From NCBI RefSeq assembly GCF_902459555.1, contig NZ_CABPSM010000013.1:62001-126000 (forward strand): a stretch of 64,000 nt of DNA, written 5' to 3'. The notes beneath the pieces were generated by a model. The model was not told where the DNA came from. It worked only from the letters and a program-made list of their open reading frames with translations, and did not search any database. Shown piece by piece: positions 17,532 to 26,008 of the stretch. The DNA comes from Pandoraea horticolens (GTDB taxonomy: Bacteria > Pseudomonadota > Gammaproteobacteria > Burkholderiales > Burkholderiaceae). The position numbers and the translations under genes are program-made. Each line of letters starts with the position of its first letter. Positions within the stretch are counted from its first letter, which is position 1.

Positions 17532-18431
17532 TCAGCGGTGGCCGGCGTTGGCGCCGCGGTGTTGCCAATGCAGCACGGCGCCCATCAGGCGCTTCATGCC
17601 TAGATCGGACAGGTAGCCCAGCAGGCCGATGCTCACCATCGCCGCGATCACGAGGTCGTAGCGCAGGAAGTAATACGAGTCCCACAGCGCGTAGCCGAGT
17701 CCGCTCTTCACCGCAACCATTTCGGCGGTCACGGTCAGCATCCATGCAGAGCCGATAGCGATGCGCAAGCCGGCGAAGATGCTCGGCAGCGCAGCCGGCA
17801 GGATGATGAAGCGCAGCAATTGCAGCTGTGTCGAGCCCATCATCGCGGCGGCACGGATCAGGTTGCGATCAGCGGCTTTCACGCCGTGGATCGTGTTCAT
17901 CAGAATGGGGAAGAACGCACCGAGAAACACAAGGAAAATCGCCGGCTTGTTGGCGATACCGAACCAGATGATCGCGAGCGGGATCCACGAGACTGGCGGA
18001 ATCGGCCGCAGCATCTGCAGCGTCGGCTCCACGGCCTGCTCGACCCAGCGCCACCAGCCGATCGCAATGCCAAGCAGGATGCCGGACAAGGCGGCGATCG
18101 CGTAGCCCGACAACACACGCGTGAGGCTCGCAGCGGCGTCGAAAAGCCAACGTCCACTGTAGGATTGCGATGCCCCGTCGGTCGCAAACAGCCAGTCGGC
18201 CCAGGTGACGATCACACGCGACGGCGCCGGCAGTAACGAGGCCGGAATGATCCCGGAGCGCGAGAACACTTCCCAGAACACGATCAGAACGACCGGCACG
18301 AAGAACCTGATGAAGCCGGCGCGCGCCTGAGCGCCCGACTTCGCGAAAGTAAGAGCCAATTGGGTTCTCCTGTTGGCGAAGGCCGCGTCAGCGTGCTTCG
18401 CGGATGCGCCCGTGGCAGAAGCTCGAGACAT
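17532..18431 (-). CDS. ABC importer permease (NitT/TauT family)
   Basis: A 299-residue inner-membrane permease with about six hydrophobic helices after a polar 30-residue N-terminus. The cytoplasmic EAA loop that docks the ATPase is AAAMMGSTQLQLLRFIILPAALPSIFAGLRIA. The segment PIPPVSWIPLAIIWFG is characteristic of SsuC/TauC-type permeases. A strong ribosome-binding site GGGAGG lies six bases before the ATG. It starts 15 bases after the stop of the binding-protein gene and ends 26 bases before the ATPase gene, so the three are one transcription unit. Confidence 0.93.
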   Translation of the reverse strand: MSRASATGASAKHADAAFANRRTQLALTFAKSGAQARAGFIRFFVPVVLIVFWEVFSRSGIIPASLLPAPSRVIVTWADWLFATDGASQSYSGRWLFDAAASLTRVLSGYAIAALSGILLGIAIGWWRWVEQAVEPTLQMLRPIPPVSWIPLAIIWFGIANKPAIFLVFLGAFFPILMNTIHGVKAADRNLIRAAAMMGSTQLQLLRFIILPAALPSIFAGLRIAIGSAWMLTVTAEMVAVKSGLGYALWDSYYFLRYDLVIAAMVSIGLLGYLSDLGMKRLMGAVLHWQHRGANAGHR

Positions 18432-18446
18432 GAGTGTCCTCCCGAC

Positions 18447-19457
18447 TTAGTAACCCAGCGCCGTCTTCGGCTGACCGGTTGCTTCGCTTAGAAAGGTGTA
18501 GTTCATGTTCTTTTCGATGCCACCCGTCACATCAGTCGAGACATAGCGCAGATCCTTCATCATCTTCGCGATGGCGACGGTCTGTGTGCGGTACATGTGG
18601 TAGTCCGGATAGGCGTTCTTCAGCGACTCGATGGCCACCGTTTTATCGAGCGCGGTGTACTTCTTGATCGAATCGAGCCAAGCGGTTTTATCGGTCTTCA
18701 GACTGTCGACCATCTTGACCACCGCGGCGACCGTCGCCCTGACCTCTTCCGGGTGATCCTTAATCATGTCCGAGCGCGTGACGATCAGATTGCTCAGCTT
18801 GCCGGCGGCCTGCTCGTACGGGAAATTGAACAGCTTGCCCGCGCCGGACAAACGGATCTGCGACGCGAACGGCTCGACCGAGCAGATCAAATCGATCTCG
18901 CCGCGCTGCAATGCGCCCACGTGGTCGGCCGGATTCGGGATGTTAATGAACTGTACGTCCTTGTTCGGATCGATGCCGTGCATCTGCAATTCGCCGCGCA
19001 TGTGCAAATCCTGCGCGTTGCCGCGCGAGGCGGCGATCTTCAACGGTGTGCCCTTCGCCTTGGCATCGTCGACGAGTTTTTTCAAGCCCGCCCAGTCATC
19101 CTGCTTCAGGTTGAGCCCGTTGCGCATCACGATCGCAGAGCCACCGTTCACTTGACCCGATACCGCGACCACGTCGAGCCCGCGATCCAGCGCGGTGACG
19201 AAATGCAGATACGTGACCTGCGCGATGTCTACGCTGCGAGAGACAAGCGCGGTCAGCACGTCGTTGCCGGAAGTGAAATTGATGGCGTCGATCTTCACGG
19301 TTTTCGTGAACTGCGGCACCAGCGCCATCGACAGGCACTGCGCGCATTTCGCAAAACCAAGTTTCACTTCCGGCGTCGCGCCGCTGGACTGCGCGTGAAC
19401 CGGAGACGTGATGGCGAGGCCGACAAACGCGGCAACGAGCAATGCTTGACGAAACAT
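18447..19457 (-). CDS. ABC importer periplasmic substrate-binding protein (SsuA/TauA/THI5-like)
   Basis: A 336-residue periplasmic protein. The start at 19457 (MFRQALLVAAFVGLAITSPVHA) has AGGAG eight bases upstream and begins a clear signal peptide cleaved after VHA. The mature region KLGFAKCAQCLSMALVPQF and ALVSRSVDIAQVTYLHFVTAL follows the SsuA/NMT1 pattern of two lobes selecting small anions or heterocycles. It is the first gene of the operon. The operator-like palindrome TTTTGTATGCAAAA lies 79 bases upstream of the start, and the regulator gene diverges from it. The ligand is presumably the compound handled by the downstream decarboxylase-like enzyme and hydantoinase. Confidence 0.9.
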   Translation of the reverse strand: MFRQALLVAAFVGLAITSPVHAQSSGATPEVKLGFAKCAQCLSMALVPQFTKTVKIDAINFTSGNDVLTALVSRSVDIAQVTYLHFVTALDRGLDVVAVSGQVNGGSAIVMRNGLNLKQDDWAGLKKLVDDAKAKGTPLKIAASRGNAQDLHMRGELQMHGIDPNKDVQFINIPNPADHVGALQRGEIDLICSVEPFASQIRLSGAGKLFNFPYEQAAGKLSNLIVTRSDMIKDHPEEVRATVAAVVKMVDSLKTDKTAWLDSIKKYTALDKTVAIESLKNAYPDYHMYRTQTVAIAKMMKDLRYVSTDVTGGIEKNMNYTFLSEATGQPKTALGY

Positions 19458-19535
19458 GAGTGCTTCTCCTCGAATATGTCCGCCGGATGGCGTGCCGAAG
19501 TCATACGCAATATTTGTGCCAACAATGTTCAACGA

Positions 19536-19549
19536 TTTTGTATGCAAAA
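19536..19549. promoter_or_regulatory. Putative GntR (FCD) operator upstream of the hydantoinase operon
   Basis: The 14-base imperfect palindrome TTTTGTATGCAAAA has arms TTTTG/CAAAA around TATG. It is the type bound by FCD-subfamily GntR proteins (family sites resemble TTGTATACAA). It sits 79 bases before the binding-protein start, in the region shared with the divergent gntR-like gene. Confidence 0.55.
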
Positions 19550-19746
19550 TAGATTAACTATGTATTCGCTTTTCAGGCTTGGCGAAATGCTCGGCACGAA
19601 CCGTAGTCGAATAGGCGTTCCCTGACCGAACGAGTGGCGGCACGCTCGTCCGCAATGTTTCGCACTGGTGCGCTCGGTGCCGCATCGCGGTGCACGCTTC
19701 CCAGGTTGGGGCGAAGCGACGGCGAGCACCGTCATGGCCAGACGTC

Positions 19747-19761
19747 TTTATGTACACAAAA
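19747..19761. promoter_or_regulatory. Second GntR-like site in front of the regulator gene
   Basis: TTTATGTACACAAAA has a TGTACA core with T-rich and A-rich flanks, similar in design to the site at 19536-19549. It lies 38 bases upstream of the chosen GTG start of the GntR gene, a place that fits autoregulation. The similarity is only partial. Confidence 0.4.
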
Positions 19762-19798
19762 ATTTCGCCGATTGTTCTATCATTACCCCAAACATCCA

Positions 19799-20527
19799 GT
19801 GACGAGACCTATCTTGCCCCGCACATCTACGCCACCCGCCAGCAGAAGCACCGAACCTCGAACGCCCTATTCGAACGAGGAGATTTACGCGCGCATCCAG
19901 AAGGCGGTGCTTGAGCATCGGCTCGCGCCCGGCACCAAACTGATAGAAGAAAGGCTTGCAGAAGTTTCCGGCGTGAGCCGCACCAAGATACGTGAGGTAT
20001 TGAACAAGCTCGCCCATGAGGGGCTCGTCACGCTGGTGCCGAATCGCGGCGCGTTTATCGCGAGTCCGAGCGTCGAACAGGCGCGTGACGTGTTCGTCAC
20101 GCGCCGCATGATCGAGCCGGAGATGGCACGCCTCCTCAGCGAACGGGCAACGCCCGCGCAAGTCCGCGCGCTGCGCAAACACGTCAAGCTCGAAGGCGAC
20201 GCACGCAAACGCAACGACAGGCCGGCGATCATCCGGCTGTCGGGGGAATTCCACGTATTGGTCGCCGAGATGGTCGGCAATGAAATTCTGGTACGCATGA
20301 TGCGCGAACTCGCGCCGCTCACGTGCCTAGTGATCACCCTCTACGACAAACCGAACGCACCGGCCTGTCCGCATCACGAGCACGACGATCTGATCGACGC
20401 GATCGAAGCGCACGACGGTGCACGCGCGGCCGCATGCATGCTCGAGCATCTGCAGCATATCGAGGCGACGTTGAACTTCGGGGTCCTAAAGGAGGCTTCG
20501 CCGGATATCGAAGCGATCTTTTCCTGA
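19799..20527 (+). CDS. GntR-family regulator, FCD subfamily
   Basis: A protein of about 242 residues with an N-terminal winged helix (NEEIYARIQKAVLEHRLAPGTKLIEERLAEVSGVSRTKIREVLNKLAHEGLV). It is followed by an all-helical FCD effector domain whose metal/ligand residues include the segments VTRRMIEPEMARLL and HHEHDDLIDAIEAHD. The open frame extends upstream to 19634, but the GTG at 19799 (or TTG at 19814) is preferred because the upstream part runs through the putative operator and has no GntR-like sequence. It is divergent from the ABC importer/hydantoinase operon and is probably its substrate-responsive repressor. Confidence 0.87.
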   Translation: MTRPILPRTSTPPASRSTEPRTPYSNEEIYARIQKAVLEHRLAPGTKLIEERLAEVSGVSRTKIREVLNKLAHEGLVTLVPNRGAFIASPSVEQARDVFVTRRMIEPEMARLLSERATPAQVRALRKHVKLEGDARKRNDRPAIIRLSGEFHVLVAEMVGNEILVRMMRELAPLTCLVITLYDKPNAPACPHHEHDDLIDAIEAHDGARAAACMLEHLQHIEATLNFGVLKEASPDIEAIFS

Positions 20528-20671
20528 GACGTTGGCATACGGCCATCGCAAGTGGGGGGAGGCGTTGGCCAAGAAAAATGCCCCTGATAGACGATGGAAC
20601 GCGTCGACATACCGCCCCCCGAAAAACGGTAGCGCGTAATCGACGCGCCCAACGAGGCCGGCGCCTCGACG

Positions 20672-22063
20672 TCAGCGATGGGAAGGCTTGATATTCTGGT
20701 TGTGACGGAACAGGTTATGCGGGTCATACCGGGTTTTCGCTGCGACGAGACGCTCGTAGTTCGGACCATAGGCCGCACCGATACGCTCCGCTTCGTCCTG
20801 CGTCAGGAAGTTGACGTACGCGCTACCCAGCGCAAAGGGCGCGGCCGCTTCAAAAAATGCGCGTGCCCATGCGATACATCGCGCATCGTCGTTCGCGTCG
20901 TCCCAGCGTCCGTGCACGTTCATGACATATTGTGTATCGCGGCTCGGATAGGCCGTGGCATCCGCCGGATAGCGAGCTGTCTGCCCCCCGATCTGCCCGA
21001 AGAAGATTTCGCATTGCGGCGACGGTAGCTTGCCAATGGCGTCGATCAACACGTCCAGCAGCCCATCCGGCAATTCGGCCAGATTGTGCGATTTCCAGTA
21101 ATTGCGGGCGCCGGGGGTCAACAACGGATCGAATGCCTGCTGCCACATCGCATACGGCATCGGGCCGAGGTGTTCTCCGTATGGGGTACCGAAGCGGCGC
21201 ACAACCTCTAACGCTGCCGGGCCGTCTTCGAGAGCGCCTGTGTAGCAGCTTGCAAAAGCGACAACCGGTTTGCCGTGGACATCCTCCGGCAGGAACGGCA
21301 GCGGCGGTGCAAGGCGCAGCACGGCCCATACAGAGAGTGTGTCCGGCATTTCGTTCGCGGCAACGCGATATTTCCCGAGCGCCTCTTTCGCCTGTTCCAT
21401 CGGCAGTACGACAAGGCCACCGAACACCTCCGGCCCCACAGGGTGCAGCCGGAATTCGAACATCGTGACGACGCCGAAATTGCCTCCGCCACCGCGAATC
21501 GCCCAGAAGAGGTCCTCATGCGTATCGGCAGCGGTGTGAACCAGTTCCCCGTCGGCGGTGACGACATCCGCCGAGACGAGATTGTCGACCGTCATTCCGT
21601 ATTTTCGACTGAGCCAGCCGAACCCGCCGCCGAGCGTCAAGCCCGACACGCCGGTCGTCGAGTTGATCCCCAGCGGCGTCGCCAACCCGAACGCCTGTGC
21701 TTCGTGGTCGAAATCGCGAAGCGTGGCTCCTGGTTCGACGTAGGCGCGACGCGCAACCGGATCGACACGCACCGATTTCATCGGCGACAGATCGATCATC
21801 AGTCCGTCGTCGCAGACAGCGGTACCGGCGATGTTGTGCGCACCGCCACGCACGGCAAGCGGCAGGTTGTTATCGCGCGCGAAGACCACCGCGCGGCGGA
21901 CATCCGCGACGCCCGCACAGCGCACGATCACCGCCGGGCGGCGGTCAATCATGGCATTCCAGAGGCGTCGCGACTGATCGAAATCGGCATCCCCCGGCCG
22001 CAATACCTGGCCTCTGGTCGCCGCGCTTAGTGCTTCGATTGCATTGTTGGTTAGCTTGGCCAT
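20672..22063 (-). CDS. FAD-linked oxidoreductase, berberine-bridge-enzyme type
   Basis: A 463-residue flavoenzyme of the VAO/PCMH fold. The FAD pyrophosphate segment is NLPLAVRGGAHNIAGTAVCDDGLMIDLSPM, with the His of RGGAHN the likely 8-alpha-histidyl FAD attachment. It continues GVSGLTLGGGFGWLSRKYG; the Cys used for bicovalent attachment in plant enzymes is absent at this motif. The C-terminal BBE domain ends YGPNYERLVAAKTRYDPHNLFRHNQNI, which is diagnostic. The start at 22063 has GAGG about six bases upstream. These enzymes oxidise sugars, alkaloids or other alcohols using O2. No operon partner identifies the substrate. Confidence 0.9.
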   Translation of the reverse strand: MAKLTNNAIEALSAATRGQVLRPGDADFDQSRRLWNAMIDRRPAVIVRCAGVADVRRAVVFARDNNLPLAVRGGAHNIAGTAVCDDGLMIDLSPMKSVRVDPVARRAYVEPGATLRDFDHEAQAFGLATPLGINSTTGVSGLTLGGGFGWLSRKYGMTVDNLVSADVVTADGELVHTAADTHEDLFWAIRGGGGNFGVVTMFEFRLHPVGPEVFGGLVVLPMEQAKEALGKYRVAANEMPDTLSVWAVLRLAPPLPFLPEDVHGKPVVAFASCYTGALEDGPAALEVVRRFGTPYGEHLGPMPYAMWQQAFDPLLTPGARNYWKSHNLAELPDGLLDVLIDAIGKLPSPQCEIFFGQIGGQTARYPADATAYPSRDTQYVMNVHGRWDDANDDARCIAWARAFFEAAAPFALGSAYVNFLTQDEAERIGAAYGPNYERLVAAKTRYDPHNLFRHNQNIKPSHR

Positions 22064-22303
22064 GAAACACCTCATGCCGTGGGAACCATATCCGAGGCAA
22101 TCACAGGGAGACTCGACAGATCTCGAAGGCCTGCCCGCTTCAAAAGAGGACGACAATACGCGTCGCCATCGGTGACTCTGTGTCGCTAATCTGTGAAGAG
22201 GGGCATTGTCGCCACAGCGACGATAGGCGGCTATGGCCAACGAAGATCAGGCGTTGGCAATTGGGGGGGCAGGGGCGTGCTCGTCAATCGGTCAGCGAGG
22301 GCG

Positions 22304-22516
22304 TTACCCGCGGCGCGGTGCTTCTACTGGTGGGGCGCCGTCATGGAAAAGCGTCTTCAGTTGTGAACGCAATTCCGGTGAATCGGCATGCTTGTGAACC
22401 GTAACCGCATGCTGCACGGCCGCTTCCAGCAACTCACTTTCGGAATCGGCGCTTAGTGCGACGGAGCAGTTCGTTTCGCTCGGGAATTCCCGGCAATCGA
22501 TATATTTGCGGGCCAT
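22304..22516 (-). CDS. DUF1059 family small protein
   Basis: A 70-residue protein beginning MARKYIDCREFPSETNCSVALSADSESELLEAAVQHAVTVHKH. The CREFPSExxC opening and the ELLEAAVxHAVxxH segment match the DUF1059 family of small cytosolic proteins of unknown function. A strong ribosome-binding site GAGGAG lies six bases before the ATG at 22516. It stands alone between an LprI-like gene and the flavoenzyme gene. The Cys and His residues could bind a metal, but nothing shows this directly. Confidence 0.82.
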   Translation of the reverse strand: MARKYIDCREFPSETNCSVALSADSESELLEAAVQHAVTVHKHADSPELRSQLKTLFHDGAPPVEAPRRG

Positions 22517-22693
22517 GATTTTCTCCTCGTATGAAAAGAAATAGGCAGGGTTTGTGTGGATGACCGCGCGCGACGTTCCGCGAAGTCCGTTAAGCACCGT
22601 TGCGCCCCCTTCTCGCGAACGAAATCATTCAAAAAGTATAGGTCGCAGGTGGAAGATGTGAAGCGGCGCCCCAAGTGCTGCCAGGCGACGCCC

Positions 22694-23716
22694 TCATGGC
22701 ATCCAGTCGATGGGCATAGCCGTATCGATAGTGTCGTGCCACCGCTGAATCGTCTTGGGCACCATCGTCTTCCACGCCGCGACATTGGTGTAATAGCGCA
22801 TGTGCGTCCTGCCATTGGCATCGAAGGCGAGCAGACCGATCCACAGTTCTTCGTCTCGCCTCATGACAATGGAGGCGTTGGTCGGGGCCAGTCCCCGTAC
22901 AAAGAAACTGTCGACCTTTGCACCGAGATGGTCCAAGTCGGGACTCCCTCCCTCGCTCATGTTGATGGTGTCGACAAGCGCTTGGTAGTCGTTCCTCAGT
23001 AGATCGTGCGCTGCGACATTCTGGCGAGAGTTATCCAACGCCTTAAGGGACAATAGATCCGCTTCCGGCTTGTCAGCGAGCCGCGAAGTGGTGATGTACG
23101 TCCCACTGTGGTCAACGCCCATGGCTTGCCCGCAAGCCATGGGATCACCGCCCTGCGTGACTATGACGTGATCGCTTGAGCGCTTGAAGTTAAGGCCACA
23201 CCCATTCGCTTGGTAGCTCGCGCCCTCTCCCTGGACAACAACATCTCCATCATACCCCCCGGCGTGCCCACCGTTGTAGCCGGCGATTTCAAAATGCAGA
23301 CGCGGGAGCTGACCTGTGAAGGTCAGGGTTCCACCGACACCGGGGTAATTGCTGTCCAGATGCCACGTCTGGGTCCAGCGATTGGCTGATGTATCAGGGT
23401 TATCTGCGAGTGCCGCTAAACGTTCGTTATAACGTGTACTGAGGCACGCTACATCAGCGCCGCAGGTATCGCGACGCTTTAACCACTGCAATTGGGACGC
23501 CACCAAGGACGGAGTGCTTGACGCGCGGGAGACTCGTTTCCAGACGACTGCAAGGTCGCTATCCAGCTTCGACAATTTGGCGTCGGCGCAGATAGCCTTC
23601 TCCGTGGCGGACGCAGCCTTGGTGCAATCGAAGCTTGCGGCGTGACTGGCGAGTGGCGCCAAGAGGCTCACGACAACTGACATGGGGAACGCCCAACGGC
23701 AAAAGTAACTTTTCAC
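22694..23716 (-). CDS. Exported protein with N-terminal LprI/DUF1311-like domain
   Basis: A 340-residue protein with a signal peptide (cleavage likely after SHA near residue 26). The domain ASFDCTKAASATEKAICADAKLSKLDSDLAVVWKRV...QLQWLKRRDTCGADVACLSTRYNERL is the four-cysteine LprI/DUF1311 module found in lysozyme-inhibitor-like and other periplasmic proteins. The remaining ~230 residues (WTQTWHLDSNYPGVGGTLTF...) are not recognised. The start is a GTG with GAGGAA upstream. The module alone does not prove lysozyme inhibition. Confidence 0.78.
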   Translation of the reverse strand: MKSYFCRWAFPMSVVVSLLAPLASHAASFDCTKAASATEKAICADAKLSKLDSDLAVVWKRVSRASSTPSLVASQLQWLKRRDTCGADVACLSTRYNERLAALADNPDTSANRWTQTWHLDSNYPGVGGTLTFTGQLPRLHFEIAGYNGGHAGGYDGDVVVQGEGASYQANGCGLNFKRSSDHVIVTQGGDPMACGQAMGVDHSGTYITTSRLADKPEADLLSLKALDNSRQNVAAHDLLRNDYQALVDTINMSEGGSPDLDHLGAKVDSFFVRGLAPTNASIVMRRDEELWIGLLAFDANGRTHMRYYTNVAAWKTMVPKTIQRWHDTIDTAMPIDWMP

Positions 23717-24191
23717 GGCAGTATTCCTCGTGCGTTCTCATGCGTTGGTCGGTTCAATCCCATGCTGCCAGCACGCTCTTCAATCTACCTCACGTTGTCG
23801 GCTTTAGTACGTTCATCACATTGCCGGCGTCATACACGTCGTGATTGCGCACGCCATCCTGATTCCAGTCACCGGCAATTGTTTTGTAGTACATCATTGG
23901 CGCAGCAAACACTACTCTTAGCGCGTCCCTCAATACGGAACAGGCCCAAAGCTTCGGACGACGCACCTCCATCTGCCTAGCCCTCACGCCAGCCAGCACG
24001 AACACCGAAGGCGGTCTCATCAGCTCCGATACAAAATGACGCGACGTCAAGTCGCTGACGACTGCCGGGTGTAACGAGAGTCTTCGGCACGCCCGGTTAC
24101 CGCGCTGTCAAAGAGTGACGGATTGGCGATGCCCACCGCCGGTCGATCCGCGTGAGGGCGCATCAACCAGCGACCGACACGCGGCAACGCA
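23717..24191. other. 475-bp stretch without a recognised gene
   Basis: This lies between the LprI-like gene start and the end of the gntR-like gene. A leftward open frame of 86 codons at 23790-24050 ends in the intriguing sequence AGDWNQDGVRNHDVYDAGNV, which resembles one dockerin-like calcium loop. The frame lacks a ribosome-binding site and a recognisable whole protein. No promoter could be assigned beyond the LprI-like leader. Confidence 0.4.
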
Positions 24192-24866
24192 TCAGCGTGC
24201 CAGATGATCGAGATAGTACTGAGCCGCGCGGGTGACGTGACGTTCAGCGAGAAGTGCAGCGAATGCTGCGTCACCGGATTGGACTGCGCGCAGGATCGCC
24301 GCATGCTCTTCCCACGTGAGGCGCACTTCTTCGTCGTTCGTATTGACAAAGAGCATGCGAGAGCGATCGCGCAGCGAACGCATAAGCTCGGCAAGCATCG
24401 CGTTGGCGCCGGCGGTGTAAAGCAGATCGTGAAAACGCGCGTTGAGTTCCAGCAACCCCGCTGTCTCTCCTGCAGCGACCTTGGCGTTGCCTTCTTGCAA
24501 GACCTTTTCGATACGCTTGACCAACTCCGGCGTGCAGCGCTCGGCAGCCAGACGCGCGTTAAGCCCCTCGAGCGTGGCGCGGATCTGCACCATTTCGCGG
24601 GCCGACGCCGGGTCGAACGACGCGACCACGGCGCCATGGCGCGGGCGCACTTCCACCAACCCTTCGACGGCCAGCGCCCGCAACGCCTCTCGCACAGGCA
24701 CGCGCGATACATCCAGTTCATCGGCAATCCGGCCCTCGACGAGCCGGTCGCCCGGCTTGTACTGGCCTGATGTGATCGACTCGCGCAAGCGGGCAATCAC
24801 CAGATCCGAAAGCTGCTGGTGCATGATCGGCTCGCGCCCGTTTGCCCCTGTGGCTCCCCGCACCAT
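24192..24866 (-). CDS. GntR-family regulator (FCD) of the HDO catabolic cluster
   Basis: A 224-residue FCD-type GntR regulator. The DNA-binding part is LVIARLRESITSGQYKPGDRLVEGRIADELDVSRVPVREALRALAVEGLVEVRPRHGAVV. The FCD domain carries the conserved segments IRATLEGLNARLAAER, FHDLLYTAGANAML and EEHAAILRAVQSGD. The ATG at 24866 has GGAG nine bases upstream; a GTG at 24881 or the ATG at 24821 are alternatives. A copy of the palindrome TGTATACTGTATACA (12 of 15 matched) lies about 100 bases upstream, and four better copies precede the nearby enzyme genes. Autoregulation and control of the whole 24-35 kb cluster are therefore inferred. Confidence 0.9.
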   Translation of the reverse strand: MVRGATGANGREPIMHQQLSDLVIARLRESITSGQYKPGDRLVEGRIADELDVSRVPVREALRALAVEGLVEVRPRHGAVVASFDPASAREMVQIRATLEGLNARLAAERCTPELVKRIEKVLQEGNAKVAAGETAGLLELNARFHDLLYTAGANAMLAELMRSLRDRSRMLFVNTNDEEVRLTWEEHAAILRAVQSGDAAFAALLAERHVTRAAQYYLDHLAR

Positions 24867-24966
24867 ATTTCCAATCTCCACAAACCTTTGATGGCGCTGA
24901 TCGACGCGTTACGCGCCAGATCACGGCGTTTTATTCATCAGCGCATTCTAGCAGCGCACGGCATTT

Positions 24967-24981
24967 TGTAGACTGTACACG
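24967..24981. promoter_or_regulatory. GntR regulon operator, site 1 (autoregulatory)
   Basis: TGTAGACTGTACACG matches the inferred consensus TGTATACTGTATACA at 12 of 15 positions. It is upstream only of the gntR-like gene, since the hydrolase gene on its other side ends here. Confidence 0.6.
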
Positions 24982-25036
24982 GTGCTTAAAGTGACACCTG
25001 TTGTGCCACATCAACTTACCCGACCGCCCCCCCCAA

Positions 25037-26008
25037 TCAGGGATGGCGTGGCACCGACGCCATAAACGCCAGAATCTCCCGTCCTAACCACTCTTCCCCC
25101 GAGTTGAAGTGCGCAACGATCGAGGTATGGTTATGTCCGCGCATCTGCACGAAGCGGGGCGCGACGCCACGCTGTCGCAGCAAGCGCTGGAAAAACGCCG
25201 CGCCATAGTCGTCGAGAAACCGGTTCTCGTATTCGGCAATCGCGATCATCGTCGGCACCGGATTGCGCGCGGCATGCGTGAGCGGGGAGCGCTCGGCATA
25301 ACGTGCTTCGTCCGTGCCGAAATAGGTACCCACCGGCCCCGCGTTCGGGTTGCGCGGATCGACGTCGGCGAACAGACGTGCGCTGATCAGCACGAGCCCC
25401 GCCACATCACCGGACGGCTTGTCACGCGCCTGTGTCACCACGGGGTCGAACAGGCAGCTCGCCGCATGCGTACCGCCCGCCGAATGGCCAATCAGGAAGA
25501 TGCGGGACGGATCGATTCGCCAGTGCGCGGCGTGCTGATGTACCCAGGCAATGGCCTGGGCAACGTCATGCGCACCGCCCGGCCACGGCGCTTCGTCGGC
25601 CAGACGGTACTCCACGTTGATCGCGACGAAGCCCTGCCGCGCGAACCAGTGGCAGACATTGTCATAGACCTCCCCGTTGACGCTCTTGTTGCCGCGCACG
25701 AACGCGCCGCCATGCACGAACAGGACAGCCTCGCGCAACTCACCCGCCCCCGCCCCGCCCGCCTGACCTGTGTCGACCGGCTCGAAGACATCGAGTACCT
25801 GGCGCGCGTTCATGCCGTAGGCCAGATCGCGCTCGACATGGGGACTCTTCTCGGCACTCGCCAGAAGTGGTGTGTAGCAGTCGATGACGGCTTTGCGGTG
25901 GGCGACGATGTCGTCATTCCAGCACGGGCCGAGGGCGAGCATCCGGCGTTGCTGCTCGGGTGAGAGTGCCCCGAACGGGATCATCGCGGCGCTTGAATGG
26001 CTCACCAT
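25037..26008 (-). CDS. Alpha/beta hydrolase (HSL/kynurenine-formamidase-like)
   Basis: A 323-residue hydrolase. The oxyanion motif is VLFVHGGAFVRGNKS. The catalytic Ser is in the nucleophile elbow IGHSAGGTHAASCL, an Asp lies in the later AIAEYENRFLDDYG region, and the His is in RGHNHTSIVAHF. The HGGAF plus GHSAGG pattern places it with hormone-sensitive-lipase-type esterases and arylformamidases. The start at 26008 overlaps the stop of the preceding ferredoxin gene by seven bases, implying coupling in the operon. In context it may hydrolyse an ester, lactone or formamide intermediate. An in-frame ATG at 26044 would extend further into the ferredoxin gene. Confidence 0.85.
   Translation of the reverse strand: MVSHSSAAMIPFGALSPEQQRRMLALGPCWNDDIVAHRKAVIDCYTPLLASAEKSPHVERDLAYGMNARQVLDVFEPVDTGQAGGAGAGELREAVLFVHGGAFVRGNKSVNGEVYDNVCHWFARQGFVAINVEYRLADEAPWPGGAHDVAQAIAWVHQHAAHWRIDPSRIFLIGHSAGGTHAASCLFDPVVTQARDKPSGDVAGLVLISARLFADVDPRNPNAGPVGTYFGTDEARYAERSPLTHAARNPVPTMIAIAEYENRFLDDYGAAFFQRLLRQRGVAPRFVQMRGHNHTSIVAHFNSGEEWLGREILAFMASVPRHP

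Noticed and set aside
17506-17745. N-terminal extension of the ABC ATPase
   Set aside because: It would overlap the permease gene and lacks a ribosome-binding site. MSYVEFDDITKIF at 17505 has AAGGAG upstream.
18597-19625. Rightward 342-codon frame opposite the substrate-binding protein
   Set aside because: Antisense shadow. The opposite strand has signal peptide, ribosome-binding site and family motifs.
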